From: Chionis minor | Lineage: Eukaryota > Chordata > Aves > Charadriiformes > Chionididae | Direction: 5' to 3' | Length of the DNA: 64,000 nt | Assembly (NCBI GenBank): GCA_013398295.1 | Contig: VZSF01002155.1 | Span: 429,611 to 493,610 of the forward strand | Part shown: piece after piece, positions 25,401 to 64,000 of the stretch | How positions within the stretch are numbered: position 1 is the first letter of the stretch | Layout of the letters: each line of letters begins with the position of its first letter | Position numbers and translations under genes: made by a program | Notes under the pieces: model-generated | What the model saw: only the letters and a program-made list of their open reading frames with translations | Told to the model about the DNA's origin: nothing | The model's database searches: none

Positions 25401-28400
25401 AGAGACGCCATCTACAGAGCGGCGTGTCCTGCCTGCGGTGTGTTTGACCCGCGCCTGGCGTGGCAGGGAACACTGACCTCACATTCTGAACGTTTGCCCG
25501 TGGACACTTCAGCTATCTTTTTTTTTCAGCTAAGTGTTCCAGAGCGCTGTGAGCCTCGTCTAGAGGACAAAGGGGAGGAAAAAAAAATCCCATGTCCTGA
25601 GACTTGACCGTACATAAAAATATATATTTACAGAGAACAAAAAGTCCAATTACATGGAAGTGTCTGGACAGGCAGGCAGCAGTGGCACACTGCTTAGCTA
25701 AAGGGGGATTCGGTGATTTGGAGCAGCTCCCAGTTGGGCTCCCTGGGCTGGGAGACATGTAGCGGTTGGTAGAAGTGAGCTACTTAGTTGGCAGTTGATC
25801 CAGGAACTGGGGTTGATCTGGCATCCCAAAAGGGCCCATTCCTGTGCTGGAGAGGCGGCGGGTTGCCCCGTGCTTTGCTATAAATGCTGTTGAGATGCCA
25901 GCTCTTTCCCTGAACTATTTAACTACTTTAAAATTCCCAGAATTTTTGTTGTTCCTGCTTTTTTTCCTAATGTTTACTGTATAATACATTGTTTTATTCC
26001 TTGGTGTGCAATATGGTTTGATGAGTTGAAGCTGGTAACTTGGCTTCATCCTCTTGGAATAGTAAATAGTTTTCCAGGAAACAAGCGTGATGACATCAGT
26101 GGAGCAAGAACAGGAATCTGGATACGCGTCTTCCTTAGACTGGTCTGTGTAAGCTGCCATCCATATGGTTCTTGAGATTCACGTTTGTCTGTCGGGAAGC
26201 CAGTAAAAAGCTGCGATCTGTGACTGAGCAGCTTTTTTGCCTTGTAAAACTTGCGGGGGTCCCAGCTGGCCAGTGCTGGAGTGGGATGATGATGTAACCT
26301 CACTTTCTGGTTTCCCTGCTTTGGTCCATGGTGAAAGTGAGATGGGGGCAACGTTTGTATGGATTGAGCTGTTGCTGTCGATCTGGTAGTCCCACGTGGC
26401 CTGCAACGCAGGTATCTGTTTAACTAACACAGGGGAAATTTGGCATTACTCCGAAAAAAACCCCAGTAATTCTTGTATTTGCCTAAGTTCTAGCTGGCCT
26501 AGGCAGCTCCTGGATTCTGGTGTTGCTGCTGGCTGTTACAAGAGGAGGAACAGGATACGGAGACAGGCTTTAACCTTTCCTCGGCTCACCAGGACAGCTT
26601 TTAATAGGTAGAAAAGGAGGTGATGGCTCCAGCTAACCTTTCGGTGTCTGTTCTGCGGAGGATAATGTCACGCTGAAACTTGGCCAATTCGATAAGGCTG
26701 GAGGACTCTGTGAAGTGTTTGTGACCCTTATGGAAATACTGGGCTCTGAGAAGTTTTAAGGACCTTCCACCCAGTAACGCTCCAGCCCTGAAAATATGTG
26801 AGTTTTTACAAAAGGGCTTTAACCCTTTCTGTGCTGTGCTTTGATTTCTGCTTTTGTTCCTGCTGCCTCTTTTGCCCAAAAAAGGTCGATTAGGAAACAG
26901 ATGGGTTTCATCTCCTTATATGCTATGAATTACCACCCATGACGTAAATTCAGAGGCTTTACATGGTGGAAGGAAGAACGTCCATCATCTGACTGTAAGT
27001 AGGTGTAGAGACGTTTACAACTTGCTACAGGGATTCCGTGGGTAGGAAACAGGGTGGCTGGGCACGCAGCCGTGGCACGGAGGGAAGCGGTGCCTATCGC
27101 AGGCAGGACTCGGCCCTTCTCCCCTGCCCTGAGGGAAGGGGAAGGCGTATGGCCTGTGCCTAACCCCAGTCTAGTCCCAGTGCCAGCTCAGTGACGGCTG
27201 CCTTTCCACTGGGCTGTTAGCGACCGGTGAAAGAGGAACAAAGTAGCTTGGTGGGACGCTGCCAGCGGGGCTTTCCCTGAGATGGAAGTGTCTTGGTGAC
27301 AAACTTCAAAGACCAACGCCTGCCGCACAGCTGGTGAGGGGAGCTCCTAATCCCATTAGGCTTTACGATCCGAGTGTCAGCAGCTCTGTTTTGTGAAAGG
27401 TTGGATGTTGTTAGTCTTCCAAAGTACATTTGTTGGATAAAAGCCCTTCTGTTTTAGGTAGAGACCTCCCTAATGAGCATGTGGAACTTGATTAAAGTGG
27501 AAGGAAGAATTAAATGCTGAACTGGTCCTACCAGTGCAGCTCTGAGTAGATGCAGAAAAGCGACTTCAGGAGTTCGAGCAATTTCCAAGAAGAGGAGAAA
27601 AGCCTGGGAAGTCTGTGTGATCCAAGGCCAGCATCAACTTGAGAAAGGAATTCAGGATTTCAATTTCAGGTGCTTGAATTTCTCTTCAACACCTTTATTC
27701 GCTCTGTCTTCCAACCGGAACTAAGGGAATGAGTGCCTGGTTCCCCACTGCGGTAGCCAGCCGCCGACAGCACAAGCCGTGCTCTGGTTTAGTTACAGGC
27801 GCTGATGTCTATCTGCAACGTGCACATTCATTCTTCAGGCTCGTTTTGGCACGTCGCATGCAGCTTTTTGCCATCTTATTGCGGAATCTGGTTGACACAA
27901 TGCTGGGATGCGGGTAGAAATGTCAGTGGTGCAGCTCGGGGAGGTTCTGTAACTCTGGGAGGCGGAGGACTTGTTAAAGCAGGTTCTGGGTGCTTTGGAA
28001 ACTTGGCCCTGGTTTCTGCCAGGCCACCTGCAGTTTGCGTGCCTCGTCTGACGGAGTGGAGATTGAGTCGATGCCATAGCGATTTCCTTCTGGGTTTTTT
28101 TCCTTTTTGGTCTGTGAGAGGTTTGGGAGCTGCGAGCGGGAGCAGCGTGGGGTTTGGAAAGCTGCCCATCATGAGTCCATACTCTTTGGTTGAGGCTGAA
28201 ATTTCCAGCACCTGCCGGCTGGTTTGAGAGCACGGGTGGGTGGCTTTGGCTTGGTTTTTTGTGCTCTCAGTTCACTGAAGGTATAAAGCCCCTCGGTGGG
28301 ACGTCATGAGCAGCTGGCAGCGCCCGCAAACCAGAGGTTTAGAATTTTATAATGGTACAGGATTTGGTACCTCTAACTTATAGCCAGAGGTGAACAGTGT

Positions 28401-31290
28401 CCACAGCAAAGCGGCCACTACAAAACAGGTCTGGAATTGCTGGTTGCAGCATGGTGAGATGATGACTATTTGGCAGGAATCTCTGGAAAGCTGAAGAGCT
28501 CCGACGTGAATTGTTGGCATGGCAGCCCCGAGTCAGCCAGGCTATGGACAGTGACGTTGTTCTTCCAGTATGGGAAAGGACATGCATTTGATGAGTTGAG
28601 GAGTGGTGGGAGCTTTCCTGCCTGCGGTTTGTCAGCTGCAGGTCAGTCTCGTACGTAAACTGATGGTCCATGTTCACGCTTAAGTCACGGAGTAGAGCAG
28701 TGACAAGAGAAGCTTCTTTTAAGTCACGACTTCTGCCTGGGGTGTCCTGCCTCGCTGCATGCAGGGCAGCAGCAAGCGCAAGACCAAAATGCTCGGTGTT
28801 TTGCAATCATGGTACGCTGGAGCTGCGTGACTTGCTTACAAAAGCATGAGCTGGTTGCAGCTTGATTGTTGTTAGCCGCTGATGTTATCTTACCCCAGCA
28901 GCAGAGCAGTGTTCCTCCCCTGCCTCTGTAGGAAAAACTGACTCTGCCACCTGCATAAATAGCAGGGGGTTTGGGGCAGCCTGGGCTTATGGGGTTCTGG
29001 GCGTCTGTTGTTTGGTTTTTGGAGGCTGACCGCCCTTTAGTCACCAAGGCTGCAGGGACATGGACAATCGCTGTGGGCCCAGTGCTGTGAGGAAGAGGAG
29101 CAGCTCACACTGCGTGTGCTGAAAGCTCCCTGTCTCCCGGCTCCTTTTCTCGGGCTCCTGAAGCTACACATGTAAAATCAGCCGAAAAGTCCTTTCCTTT
29201 GCCATGTCTGAAGAGCCGGACTGGTAAATTTTACCTCTTAAAGTTGGTGATGTCAGCAAAATCTGGTGTCTGGTTTACGTGTAAATTGGCACTGCCTGAA
29301 AGCACGAATTCCAGTGGAAGTGTCCAGGTGCTCCCATCACCCTGCACGTTGTCACCAGCCGCTCCGGGAGGGGGAAGGGGAGAACCCTTATAAATTCAGC
29401 TATAAGGGAATAATCCTTATGGATTCAGTTCCCGCTGTCTCTAGTTAAACAAATGGCAGGGACTTGACCTAATTAGGCAAATAACCCGAGCCTGCTAAAC
29501 TGCGGTTTGAAGGCTTCTCTGCACTTCCATGTGGTTAAAGTATTGGGATGAAATATTTTAGAATTCTGCTTCAGGTGCTCAGAGCTGTGCAGGCTGAGCA
29601 GAGGGGGGATTGCTCCTCTGTCTTCTGCAGTCCTGGGCCTTTTTCCTAGCTGAGGTTTCAAAGCAAAGTTACCGCCTCCTCCCCCAGAGGCTTTTCTCCT
29701 TTCTCGCCCACCCTCCCGGGGGTGGGCGTGGGTTCTAATCGTACGCAAATTCACCTCAATGTAAAAACAGGGCTATTTTCTGCCCTCTGTTTTTGCAGTT
29801 TGATGTAATGTATCTATAATGCCTAATAACTTGAGCGAGGGGGAACTGCTTTCTTCCTCTGCGGCTGTCAGCGTGGTCTCATCCATGCAGTGAGAGGAGG
29901 AGGAAGATGAAGCCGTTTACCTCTTACCACGCACTCCTGCACTCAAGTTCCTAGCAACCCATTGAGCATCGGGTTTTCTTCACATGGCTGTACGCCAAAG
30001 TGCTGCCTGCAGTTCATGTGGGTGACTAGTAACGAGTTAATCTTGCAGATCATAATTTAAAAAAAAAATGTTTAAAAATAAGTTGAGTTTGGTCTCAGTT
30101 TGCTCACCAGCGAGCCGCTCTCTGAATGCAGAGATGCTGAAACCAGCCAGGGAATGTAACTCGTCGCGACAGCAACGCAGACAGAGCCAGAGCCGTTTTC
30201 TGAACGACGACTTCGTGTCGTCACTGATCTTTACATTTGGTACCAGTGCTGGTGACACGTGTTGCTGCAAGTTGAAAAAAGGGGCAGCAGATCAGCCAGG
30301 CAGAGGGAGCAACTTCCACGCTGCTGTGTTGGTAGGGCTGAGAAACCGGGCTTCAGCTGCCTTCTGCCGAGACAGCAGAGCGCCTCATTTTTCCTCTTAC
30401 TGCTTCCGAATTACAGCAAGGCTAGAGGTTATGACGAGGGAAGAGGTGCTAATGGGGCAGTTTCTTCCACTGTGCTCTCTCTGGACAAGTGACTTCGATG
30501 GTTGAGCTTGGGCATCCATGTGAAGCACCTTCCGGCGCAGCGGGCAGGGTGGCTGGTGACGGCGGTGCTGGTGTGTGCTGAAGACAGGCTATTAATACGC
30601 CGCCGGGAAGCGCTGCAGTTGCAGATAACAGGCGAGTGCCGAGCCGGGCTCTGACAGCCACAGCCCAGGGGTTAGGAGCGGAGCCCGGCTCGCCGAGAAC
30701 AACACTACCATAGTAGGAAGCAGCCACCAGCAGTTCAGCCCTGTGTATTAATGCATCCTCCACCGTCTTACCCTTCGGCGGAACGATGGAATTCAACCCC
30801 GGTATTTTTAAACCTCACACTGTTGTGTTTGAAGGGTCTCAGACTTGTCACCTCATTTGGATAACGCTGTTTGCTAGCACGGTGCTGGTATCAGGGGCTG
30901 GAGGTTAAGAGGCATTACATTTATTTAAAACACGTTACTGTGTTCTGAACGTAATACAGAGCGACTCCCCCTCCTCTTACTCCAAACAAAACTTAGTTTA
31001 TGGGCTTTGGAGAAAAGCGTCAGAGACCACTTAGAAAATCCATCGTTCAGCCTTGCCCAGTGCTGAACAGACTCCTGCACTGTGAGCCCGTGGCAGAACA
31101 GCCCCAGGGTTTGAGGAAGGGAATAAGCCCTAAGCAAGAGCAGCATTCCCGGCAGGCTGCTCGCAGGGTGCGCTCTGGAGCAAACACATCGGGCTCATCT
31201 CCCTTTTGCCTAGGGGAAGGGGAAGAGACTAGCAGCTTCTTCAGGCCGGGGCAATTTAGAAGACAGAAAAGGACAAAAAAAATAAAGATG
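22470..31290. other. Convergent intergenic region between ANAPC7 and ATP2A2, no gene recognised
   Basis: About 9 kb of mostly unique sequence. It becomes somewhat more GC-rich between about 26 and 31 kb, where open frames up to 145 codons occur (for example + 30068-30505, + 27805-28227, - 28378-28806). None shows a recognisable domain, conserved motif or convincing splice pattern. A T-rich low-complexity tract lies at 24537-24604. I cannot exclude a non-coding RNA. Confidence 0.5.
24537..24604 (+). repeat. T-rich low-complexity tract with G interruptions
   Basis: Runs of 5-12 T separated by single or short G runs ((T)nG(T)n pattern). A similar but shorter tract lies in GPN3 intron 3 at about 666-710. 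It could be a decayed poly-A tail seen on the opposite strand, but no element body was recognised beside it. Confidence 0.7.
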
Positions 31291-31307
31291 TAGTTGGGAA
31301 AGAAATG

Positions 31308-31313
31308 TTTATT
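31308..31313 (-). terminator. ATP2A2: Candidate distal polyadenylation signal of the SERCA2a mRNA
   Basis: TTTATT on the + strand gives AATAAA on the - strand, followed on that strand by a T-rich run (about 31275-31285). With the SERCA2a stop at 32391 this would give a 3' UTR of about 1.1 kb. A second AATAAA at 31622-31627 is an alternative, giving about 0.77 kb. Which one is used cannot be decided from sequence. Confidence 0.5.
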
Positions 31314-32390
31314 TTAAGTTTCTCAGAGGGATTTTACAAACAATGGAGCATTTTAAAAAAATTGAGTGATCAAAGTACTTGACAGTGTCCCTTAAACGCA
31401 CACAAAAGCCCCTGGACAGAGGAAATCACACCAGCGAGGAGGTCAATACTGCCGGAAGAGCAGCTGGCATCTGCATAGTTCTAGGAGGAAAGATTGCAAT
31501 GGTGTTGGTGCTATAAGTGTCATCCTGGCATTAATGTAAGAGAGCGCCGAAGTATGTACGCATGTACCTGCAGAAAAAAAAGTGCATAAAATAACACGCA
31601 AAGTATGTATTGTAGAATAAATTTATTTACCTGATACAAATGAAACTAGGTGTGATGCTTCTTACTGTCAGCATGTAAATAGACAATTGATCTTATTTAC
31701 AACTCGTAAAGGTCACACATGCAGTTGTGGTAACTGGCTACGTCGGTTGTTGCTTTTTAGATAAATGCATCACGATATTTTGTATTGCACCAACATCTGT
31801 CTTACTGCCTTAGATTTAAATAAGTTACATTACAGTGCAAAAGAGGTTGATTTGCACACATGATAAAAAAAAATCCAAAGTTATCAACTGGAGGCTTACA
31901 GTTTAACATTCATCTGTAATCTTTTTCAATGAATTTTATAAATAGGATAGCATTGTACATAAGCTGTTATAGAGTAGTATGTTTGGATGATACAATACAG
32001 AGAGATTTGTCTACAACCGAAGGCATGCATTATTTTGATATTGTACATTTTATAAATTGACATTTTACATACAGAAATATGGAAAATTGGCTGACAGCTC
32101 CGCGATTCTTGTTCAAGGATAAACAAACTCTTCTCCGTGCAGCACAGAAACCAAGCTTCTCTGGAGAGAGTTTCCAATTCGGTAAGCTATATTGCACCTT
32201 TGTACATCTGTATAATGAAGTCCTAATGGTACCACACATTTCTTCCACAGAGAACACAATGAGTTTCGTTTTAGGGAAAGCAAAGAACCTTTACACATGA
32301 TACATGCAGAAGTTTTGGTAGATGTGTTGCTAAAAACACATGCACGCAACAAAACAACCTTACATTTCTGCAAAATTGTTTAGGAAGCGA
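31314..32390 (-). other. ATP2A2: SERCA2a-specific 3' UTR (inferred)
   Basis: This AT-rich sequence lies between the SERCA2a stop codon and the candidate AATAAA signals. Open frames within it on either strand are short and overlapping, with no recognisable protein. Mammalian SERCA2a mRNAs carry their own 3' UTR after the AILE-encoding exon, and this is the corresponding segment. Confidence 0.6.
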
Positions 32391-32404
32391 TTACTCCAGT
32401 ATTG
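32391..32404 (-). CDS. ATP2A2: SERCA2a-specific terminal coding exon (Ala-Ile-Leu-Glu-stop)
   Basis: On the - strand, a polypyrimidine acceptor TTTCCTTTTCAG is followed by CA ATA CTG GAG TAA. Joined to the last G of the exon ending at 38045, this reads GCA-ATA-CTG-GAG-TAA. That is the AILE C-terminus known for the muscle isoform SERCA2a (997 aa). The phase and the four residues match exactly. Only 14 coding bases are present, so the exon is invisible to ORF-based gene finding. The SERCA2a protein uses all the upstream ATP2A2 exons plus 38045-38165 and this exon. SERCA2a is the cardiac and slow-muscle sarcoplasmic-reticulum Ca2+ pump isoform. Confidence 0.93.
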
Positions 32405-33811
32405 CTGAAAAGGAAAGAAAGAAAAGGCATCAGTTAATGAAAGGATGAATGCTGAGTATCATTACACAAGCAAGACTAAGATCAACAGTGACAGAAGAAA
32501 GAATGTTAAGGTTGGTAACTGGCTGCTCTGTTACTGAAGGGACACTCTCAGGTTACTTTGCTCTTAAAGCCCAGAATCCTCTGGATTATGGCTCAGCTCT
32601 TCCGAATGCAGCAGAGCTCCCTTTGGCAGCAAAGCCAGCACTTCCTACAAAGACTGCAGTGAAAAAGAATTAAGATGTGTTTGGATCGTTTTTGCCTCTC
32701 TTTGTCTGACTAGTGGCAATAGACAAGTCTCACTTACTTGCAATTTTTACTTTCAAGTTCTGTACTACAGAGTCTGAGCTCAAGTTTTTAAGAACTTTAA
32801 GGGCGTTTTTCTAATCAAGGCATTACATTGCAAGTTTCACCCCGAAGTGACCTAACAATGTCCCTTTTCTGAGTTATGCAGCTTGTTCTGGGAAGCAGTA
32901 GGAAAGCTTTGAAGAAGTCATTAAACTACACAGATAAATGCGTAAGGCAAAGGGTAGAGTACAACGTAATTTAGCTACTGCTGTACTTTACCCCGGAAAT
33001 ACAGCGTAAGGTTAGCCTTGCGTCTAGGAGAGAACAACAGTGTACTCTCGTTGCCTAGAACTTGACAGTGGCTCTTCAAAACACTGCTTCAACACTATAA
33101 AATTTAGGCTCTCCTGCTAAGATTTGAGAACGCATATTAATGTAATTAAGGATGTAATTAGCAGAGATTAGGGAAACAGTTAATGGTTAGAAGTGCAAAA
33201 AAGTAAACAAGACAGGTGCAAGAGACAGACAACTTTGTATCAGTTTTACCTCCCTTCATCTCAGCGAATTCAACCATCTTTAAGTTGTTTACCATGTATA
33301 TTCTGTGCATCAGCTGTGTTCGTGGAATAGCGACAGAGGACTGCTGTACTGCATTTTATCATCAGATTAAAAACTCATTTTCTGACCATTAGCCTTCTCC
33401 AAAATGGCCTCCCTACAAACATAAGCCTCATAGCATTTTGATAGATTGCTATATACTTCTCTGCAGCCTCTTTCATACTTAATTATTTGCAAGAATACTT
33501 TGGGAAACCAAGTATGAACTATTTTTATTGCTTTGATGTCAGCAAAAAGGAGCAGCTTGTTGCGTAGCTCACAAACGGTACTTTGAATCACCCCCATTTG
33601 AAAGCAGAGGGCCCGAGGCACTACAAAGATAAAAGCCCCTGTCTAAAATATCTGATGTATGACTGCAGCTGCCTGACCATTTTGTTCGCTCTGATTTGGA
33701 CGAGGCTACAGAACACTGAATTCAGGAGGAACCGCTCTCATACCAAACCCACTGGTTTCCTAGGATAAGCTGATACTCTTCCTAGTGTTCCTAGCTTCGA
33801 GTAGCATCAAT

Positions 33812-33980
33812 CACATAGAATCACAGAATGGTTTGGGTTGGAAGGGACCTTAGAGATCATCCAGTTCCACCCCCTGCCCTGGGCAGGGACACCTCCCACT
33901 AAACCAGGTTGCTCCAAGGCCCGTCCAACCTGGCCTTGAACACCCCCAGGGATGGGGCAGCCACAGCTTCTCTGGGGAAC
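33812..33980 (-). repeat. Well-preserved CR1 LINE 3' fragment in the SERCA2a-specific intron
   Basis: The + strand begins CACATAGAATCACAGAATGG, the reverse complement of the CR1 terminal ATTCTGTGATTCTATG repeat. It continues with TTGGAAGGGACCTTAGAGAT and blocks such as CCCTGGGCAGGGACACCTCC and CCAACCTGGCCTTGAACACC, all hallmark CR1 3' sequence. The copy is 5'-truncated and is the least diverged of the CR1 fragments in the window. It lies in the same orientation as ATP2A2. Confidence 0.93.
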
Positions 33981-36538
33981 ATTTGCCAGAATCATGATTG
34001 ATACTGGCCTTACACATTGCTCATGGTAGAAAATCAGTAGCAGTATGTGAAGGCACTAAGGAATCCAGAAAAAAGTGGAGATGAAAATGCTCAGTGAGAC
34101 AAGAGGAGAGGCAAATAAAAAGTAGTCCTTTTCTAAAAATGGGGTGGGAGATAAAGCCTGGGTAACTGCTAGTTATTTCTGCTTAAGTGCTTCTGTTTAT
34201 ATATTCACAGGGCTAACACATTAAAAGAGGAGTTACCTAGTCCTATCCCCAGATGACCCTAGTACAGTGAGGAGGTTGGAGAGGAAGTATGTAGGGAACA
34301 AAGAAATAAAGCAATAGTTTCAACTTTGAGACGTTGGCATGTAAGTCTATTCTAAATCAAAAAGTCCTCTCTTCTTGGCCTCCTTACATGAAAGGGCCGA
34401 TAGCTAAAGAACGGCAAGATCTACACAATCAAGGATAATCATTTTAGTTAAAGTGTTTTCTTGCTGTGCATTACTAACCTTGAACTGTATTTCTATCGTT
34501 TCTGTCATCAAAAAGCCAAGCCATCACTGCCTTATGCTATTCTAAAGGCAGAAGCACTCCCGCAGCCTCCCACAGCCTACTTAACCGGAGAAGGGTTAAG
34601 ACCAGATCCACAGCGCTCCAGCTCCAAGATGACAAGGAAGCTCGCAGCAGACAGCGATTGCAGGCCAGGGTGCTTCACTGCCCGGGAGGAAGCTCGTAGT
34701 AGGTCTTAACATTTGGCCAGTCCAGACCACACAAGGCTGGTATTTACCATGTAGTGGCAACGCCTGGGAAACAGAAGTACTGGAAGCACAGCAACAGCTA
34801 CCCTTGAACCCAACATAACTAAGCGCTGATCACTGGGAACCCTATTGCTCCATTTCTACAGGAAAATTTAGACAGCAAGACTGGGAGAAATAGAAGGAAA
34901 ACTGGGTATATTAAGATGGCTTGGGCTCTTTAGGAGCACCTTACAATACCTGGCTGTTCCCATAACCTCAGGAGCCCGTAGGGATGAAGGCCACTCCATT
35001 TACCTGCCAATCATCCAGCTTTCAAAGGCAAACTCCAAGGAACATAAGACCCCAGAACACAAATGCCCCAGGGCATCCGTTATGAAGGAGCTCTCAGATA
35101 TCAGTATTGAAATCCATGACCCAAGCAGTGAGATTCACCTTCCACAGAGATCCAACAAAGAAGTCGTTGCAGACTGAATTCTACTTATCGACAGTCATTT
35201 TCCCCTTCAGCTTCTTAGAGACAGGGGAAAAGAGGGTGTATAGCAGGATTATTTAGCATAGAAGCATACAAAAAGCAGAGTCATTCATGGTGACAGATAC
35301 ACGGCTTAAAAAAAGGCCACCAACACGTTGCTCTGGAGGTTCACACAGAACCAGTGTTCAAAGATTCAGTGGCTTTCCTGTCCTGGAAAAAGTTTGTCCA
35401 TTATGCTGGGAGCACATAGAACGTATTAGTATTTGTTTTCAACAAATAACATACTTTTATGTATTTTGATCTCAAGGAATCCTAAATCACATGACCTATT
35501 AACTTCCTTTTTCAAGAAACAGGGACACGTCTCATATTGCTCATCTATTATTGATACAGCAAATGGCTGCTGTTGGTCATTGGTTTTGTAGTAAGTAAAA
35601 ACTCAGTTTGGAAAAGACAGGTTTTTCCACACTAAAGAGGGCATTCAACAGGATTTAAATGCTTACAGTTCAGCAAAACACTACTACATCATCAGGTCCA
35701 GCCCCTCTACCTGAGTCACTTCAGCATCAACTTAAACAAGTCAAACTCTAGATAAACAGAGTATTCACAAAGCAGTGGAATTTCAGATAGTGTCTATGGA
35801 TTTTGAGGTTAGCATCTATATTTGAAAGCTTGAAACCTAGAGAATTATCTGTGCTCACTGGATTCCAGCTGGCACCAACAGAACATAGTGTTTAACTATC
35901 ACTTTCCTCTATGAGGAATCGGAAAGCTATATGAATTGGGTTATTAAAGCAAACTGAGCTAGCACAAGATAACACAGCACCTGCTACTCTACAAAGACAT
36001 AATGACCGCAGCACAATTTTCAAAGACTCTCCTGTTAAGCTGAGACTGTTCTTTTGTCTCTTCATACAGCCACTGTACAAAGCGTTTCCGCTCACTGGAA
36101 CCTATAAGCTGTTTTCGCAAAGAGGAGCACCTGCACGTTGAGCACTGCAGATACCACAGACTAGGGAAGGGTGGTCAGCTCAGAGGGGCATCCCCTACTT
36201 CAGAGCTGGAAAAAGCTTTGGAGTAAACCAGCACCTGACCACAAGTACCACAGTGGTTTGAACACTAAACATTCATGTGAAGAGCTTCAATGTCTTAAGT
36301 TACAGACTTGTCCAATTTTATCTCAAACTTCAGACCAAAAGCTGTAAGACCCTGGGGCACTAAGGCTCCTGGCTGCTATAAAACAAGACCCTAAAATACC
36401 CTAAACCAAAAGCAAGTGCTTTGCCTTTGGAACCGGCAATTTAAGCTTCAGACCACAAAACAAGAGTCTAAAGTGGTGATAATAATGTAGCACAGCAGAG
36501 TTTGACAAAACACAGCATGGGAATGAAGGAAATTACTA

Positions 36539-36544
36539 TTTATT
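36539..36544 (-). terminator. ATP2A2: Candidate SERCA2b polyadenylation signal
   Basis: TTTATT on the + strand is AATAAA on the - strand, about 1.35 kb downstream of the SERCA2b stop codon at 37896. In mammals the SERCA2b message ends by polyadenylation within the optional 2a intron, and this is the best candidate site for that event. Confidence 0.45.
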
Positions 36545-37895
36545 CTTCAACACGTATACAGCATATGCTATTTTACAGCAAGTCACCACTGGCATGGTGA
36601 AATGGAAGAGAAATACTCACTTTAGTCGATGAAAGTTGGAAGGCATTGGAGAAAAACACCACAGTTAGGACTGTTAATGACTTACATGTTGTTGATACAG
36701 GACTGAATTTGAAAACATGCTTTAACATTTACCGTAATAATGAAGGTGGTTAGTGCCACATTAAAATAAAAATAGTTCTATACAATATGTTCAATTTGGT
36801 CATGTGCTATTTACAGATTTTACAAAAAACACACACGAGCTTGTTACTTTTCAAGTCAGGCTAACAACAGGCCAGCAGAGTAACTCCATGTATACAACTG
36901 ATCATTAGTGCCCTAAGTGTAGGAAATCCAATTTCTAGCTATGCAGTGCAAGTTATTTTTCCAGGTCTCATCACAAGTTTTGCTCTTAAAGGCGGGAGGA
37001 GGGGGGGTTAGAAAAAGAAAGGATCTTACACATGTAATTAAGGTATTAAAACCCAACTTAAACCCTCTTTTGAATTAAAACCGATTGTGTTTGTTAAAAA
37101 GGTTTTAGATTTAAGTAGACAGAAGTAGCTCTCCCTGTCCCTGCATAATGGGCAACTGGCAAAATAAGGTCTGTTACAATAAAATACAATAGACAAATAA
37201 ATAATCTTAAAAAAAACAACCCTATGTGTGTTGAGAGTATGGAAGAACCCCAGCAAGCCACACCTGGAATGGTATTTTCTGCACGAGCAAGATTAGGCAT
37301 ACCTCATACAGAAACTGGTGTAAACAAGGACAGTCAAGAACCAAGAGCGAGGGAACAGGAATAGGGGAAACCGCAAAGAAATCCTGACCAAGGTAGCAGT
37401 TCTCTCTGCCCAGCACAGAAAGTTCTGCTTATGAATAAAACCTGACTTTATGACAAATTAAGTTTGGATGATCATGCAGAAGACAAACAGTTACATGCTT
37501 TTTTAGTTTTAGACAACACACATTCATTCCCTAAAATCTGCTGCCAATTTAGTTTGATAGTGTCCGCTGGCTCAAAAAAAATCTACTTTTTTTACATGAT
37601 GAATAGACTATTGAACAGAACACTGTACATGCTTTTCATCTACAAAAAAATATTTGCATAAAATAGTGTTAGTTCTCTGTACATGTCAATGGACACTTTA
37701 ACTGTGTATAAAAGAGGAATATATTGCCCCCACTGAAGTCAGAAAAAGCAAAAAAACCAAAAATCTAGATTATGAAACCTCCATCACCGGCAAATATGTT
37801 CATGTGAAAATTCAGCAGAAATAGACAGTTGCTCTAAACAATAAAAAAATTAAGTTAAACTTTTTCTTTGAATGTAAAACTTGTCACCATGTCAG
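36545..37895 (-). other. ATP2A2: SERCA2b 3' UTR within the optional SERCA2a intron (inferred)
   Basis: AT-rich unique sequence follows the 2b stop codon on the - strand. The same bases are intronic in SERCA2a mRNA. No protein-coding signal was recognised. The extent is inferred from the AATAAA at 36539-36544. Confidence 0.5.

Positions 37896-64000
<26,105 letters not shown>

Noticed and set aside
27805..28233. Overlapping 140- and 132-codon frames on opposite strands
   Set aside because: Neither resembles a known protein. Overlap on both strands indicates a locally stop-poor sequence rather than a gene.
30068..30505. 145-codon open frame on the + strand between ANAPC7 and ATP2A2
   Set aside because: No domain, no plausible splice partners, an arginine/serine-rich mixed composition typical of random frames, and overlapping frames of similar length on the other strand.
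20443..31290. Search for tRNA, rRNA or snoRNA genes in the intergenic region
   Set aside because: No cloverleaf-type A/B boxes or clear C/D or H/ACA motifs were recognised by eye. A covariance-model search was not possible.

Overview
The window is vertebrate nuclear DNA, most likely from a bird. It carries spliced genes with GT-AG introns, CpG-rich promoters, and fragments of CR1, the dominant avian LINE. Encoded proteins are near-identical to vertebrate orthologues. The gene order GPN3 - ARPC3 - ANAPC7 - (convergent) ATP2A2 is the known vertebrate arrangement (human 12q24.11), here in inverted orientation. The species cannot be named from the sequence alone.

Layout: 1-109 is a CpG-rich promoter with a palindromic E-box. 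GPN3 (+, CDS 110-4234, 8 coding exons, 284 aa) encodes a GPN-loop GTPase. A CR1 fragment and then the ARPC3 promoter/first exon follow; this block is present twice (4807-5544 and 5546-6283) around a single N and is probably an assembly artefact. ARPC3 (+, to 10421, 178 aa) encodes the p21 subunit of the Arp2/3 complex. A second CpG-rich promoter lies near 11.8-12.1 kb, followed by ANAPC7 (+, 12088-20442, 11 coding exons, 565 aa), a TPR subunit of the anaphase-promoting complex. About 9-11 kb without a recognised gene separates the ANAPC7 3' end from the convergent ATP2A2 3' end. ATP2A2 (SERCA2 calcium pump, - strand) fills the rest. Its coding exons equivalent to human exons 6-20 lie between 55080 and 37896, and the separate SERCA2a terminal exon is at 32391-32404. 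Exons 1-5 (about 154 residues) lie beyond the right edge, so intron 5 exceeds 8.9 kb.

The genes are not a functional unit; they are housekeeping or broadly expressed genes held in conserved synteny. The most informative biology is the ATP2A2 3' end. One exon either reads through into the SERCA2b tail or is spliced from an internal GTAAAG donor across about 5.6 kb to a 4-residue SERCA2a ending. All exon joins were checked by hand: summed CDS lengths are 855, 537 and 1698 nt for the three complete genes, and 888 (2b) or 843 (2a) residues of SERCA2 are present. I found no new biological system. The observations most worth checking are the duplicated ARPC3 promoter, an upstream-open ANAPC7 frame, a KDDKLI variant of the phospholamban-contact motif, and a possible cryptic terminal exon near 61.1 kb in ATP2A2 intron 5.
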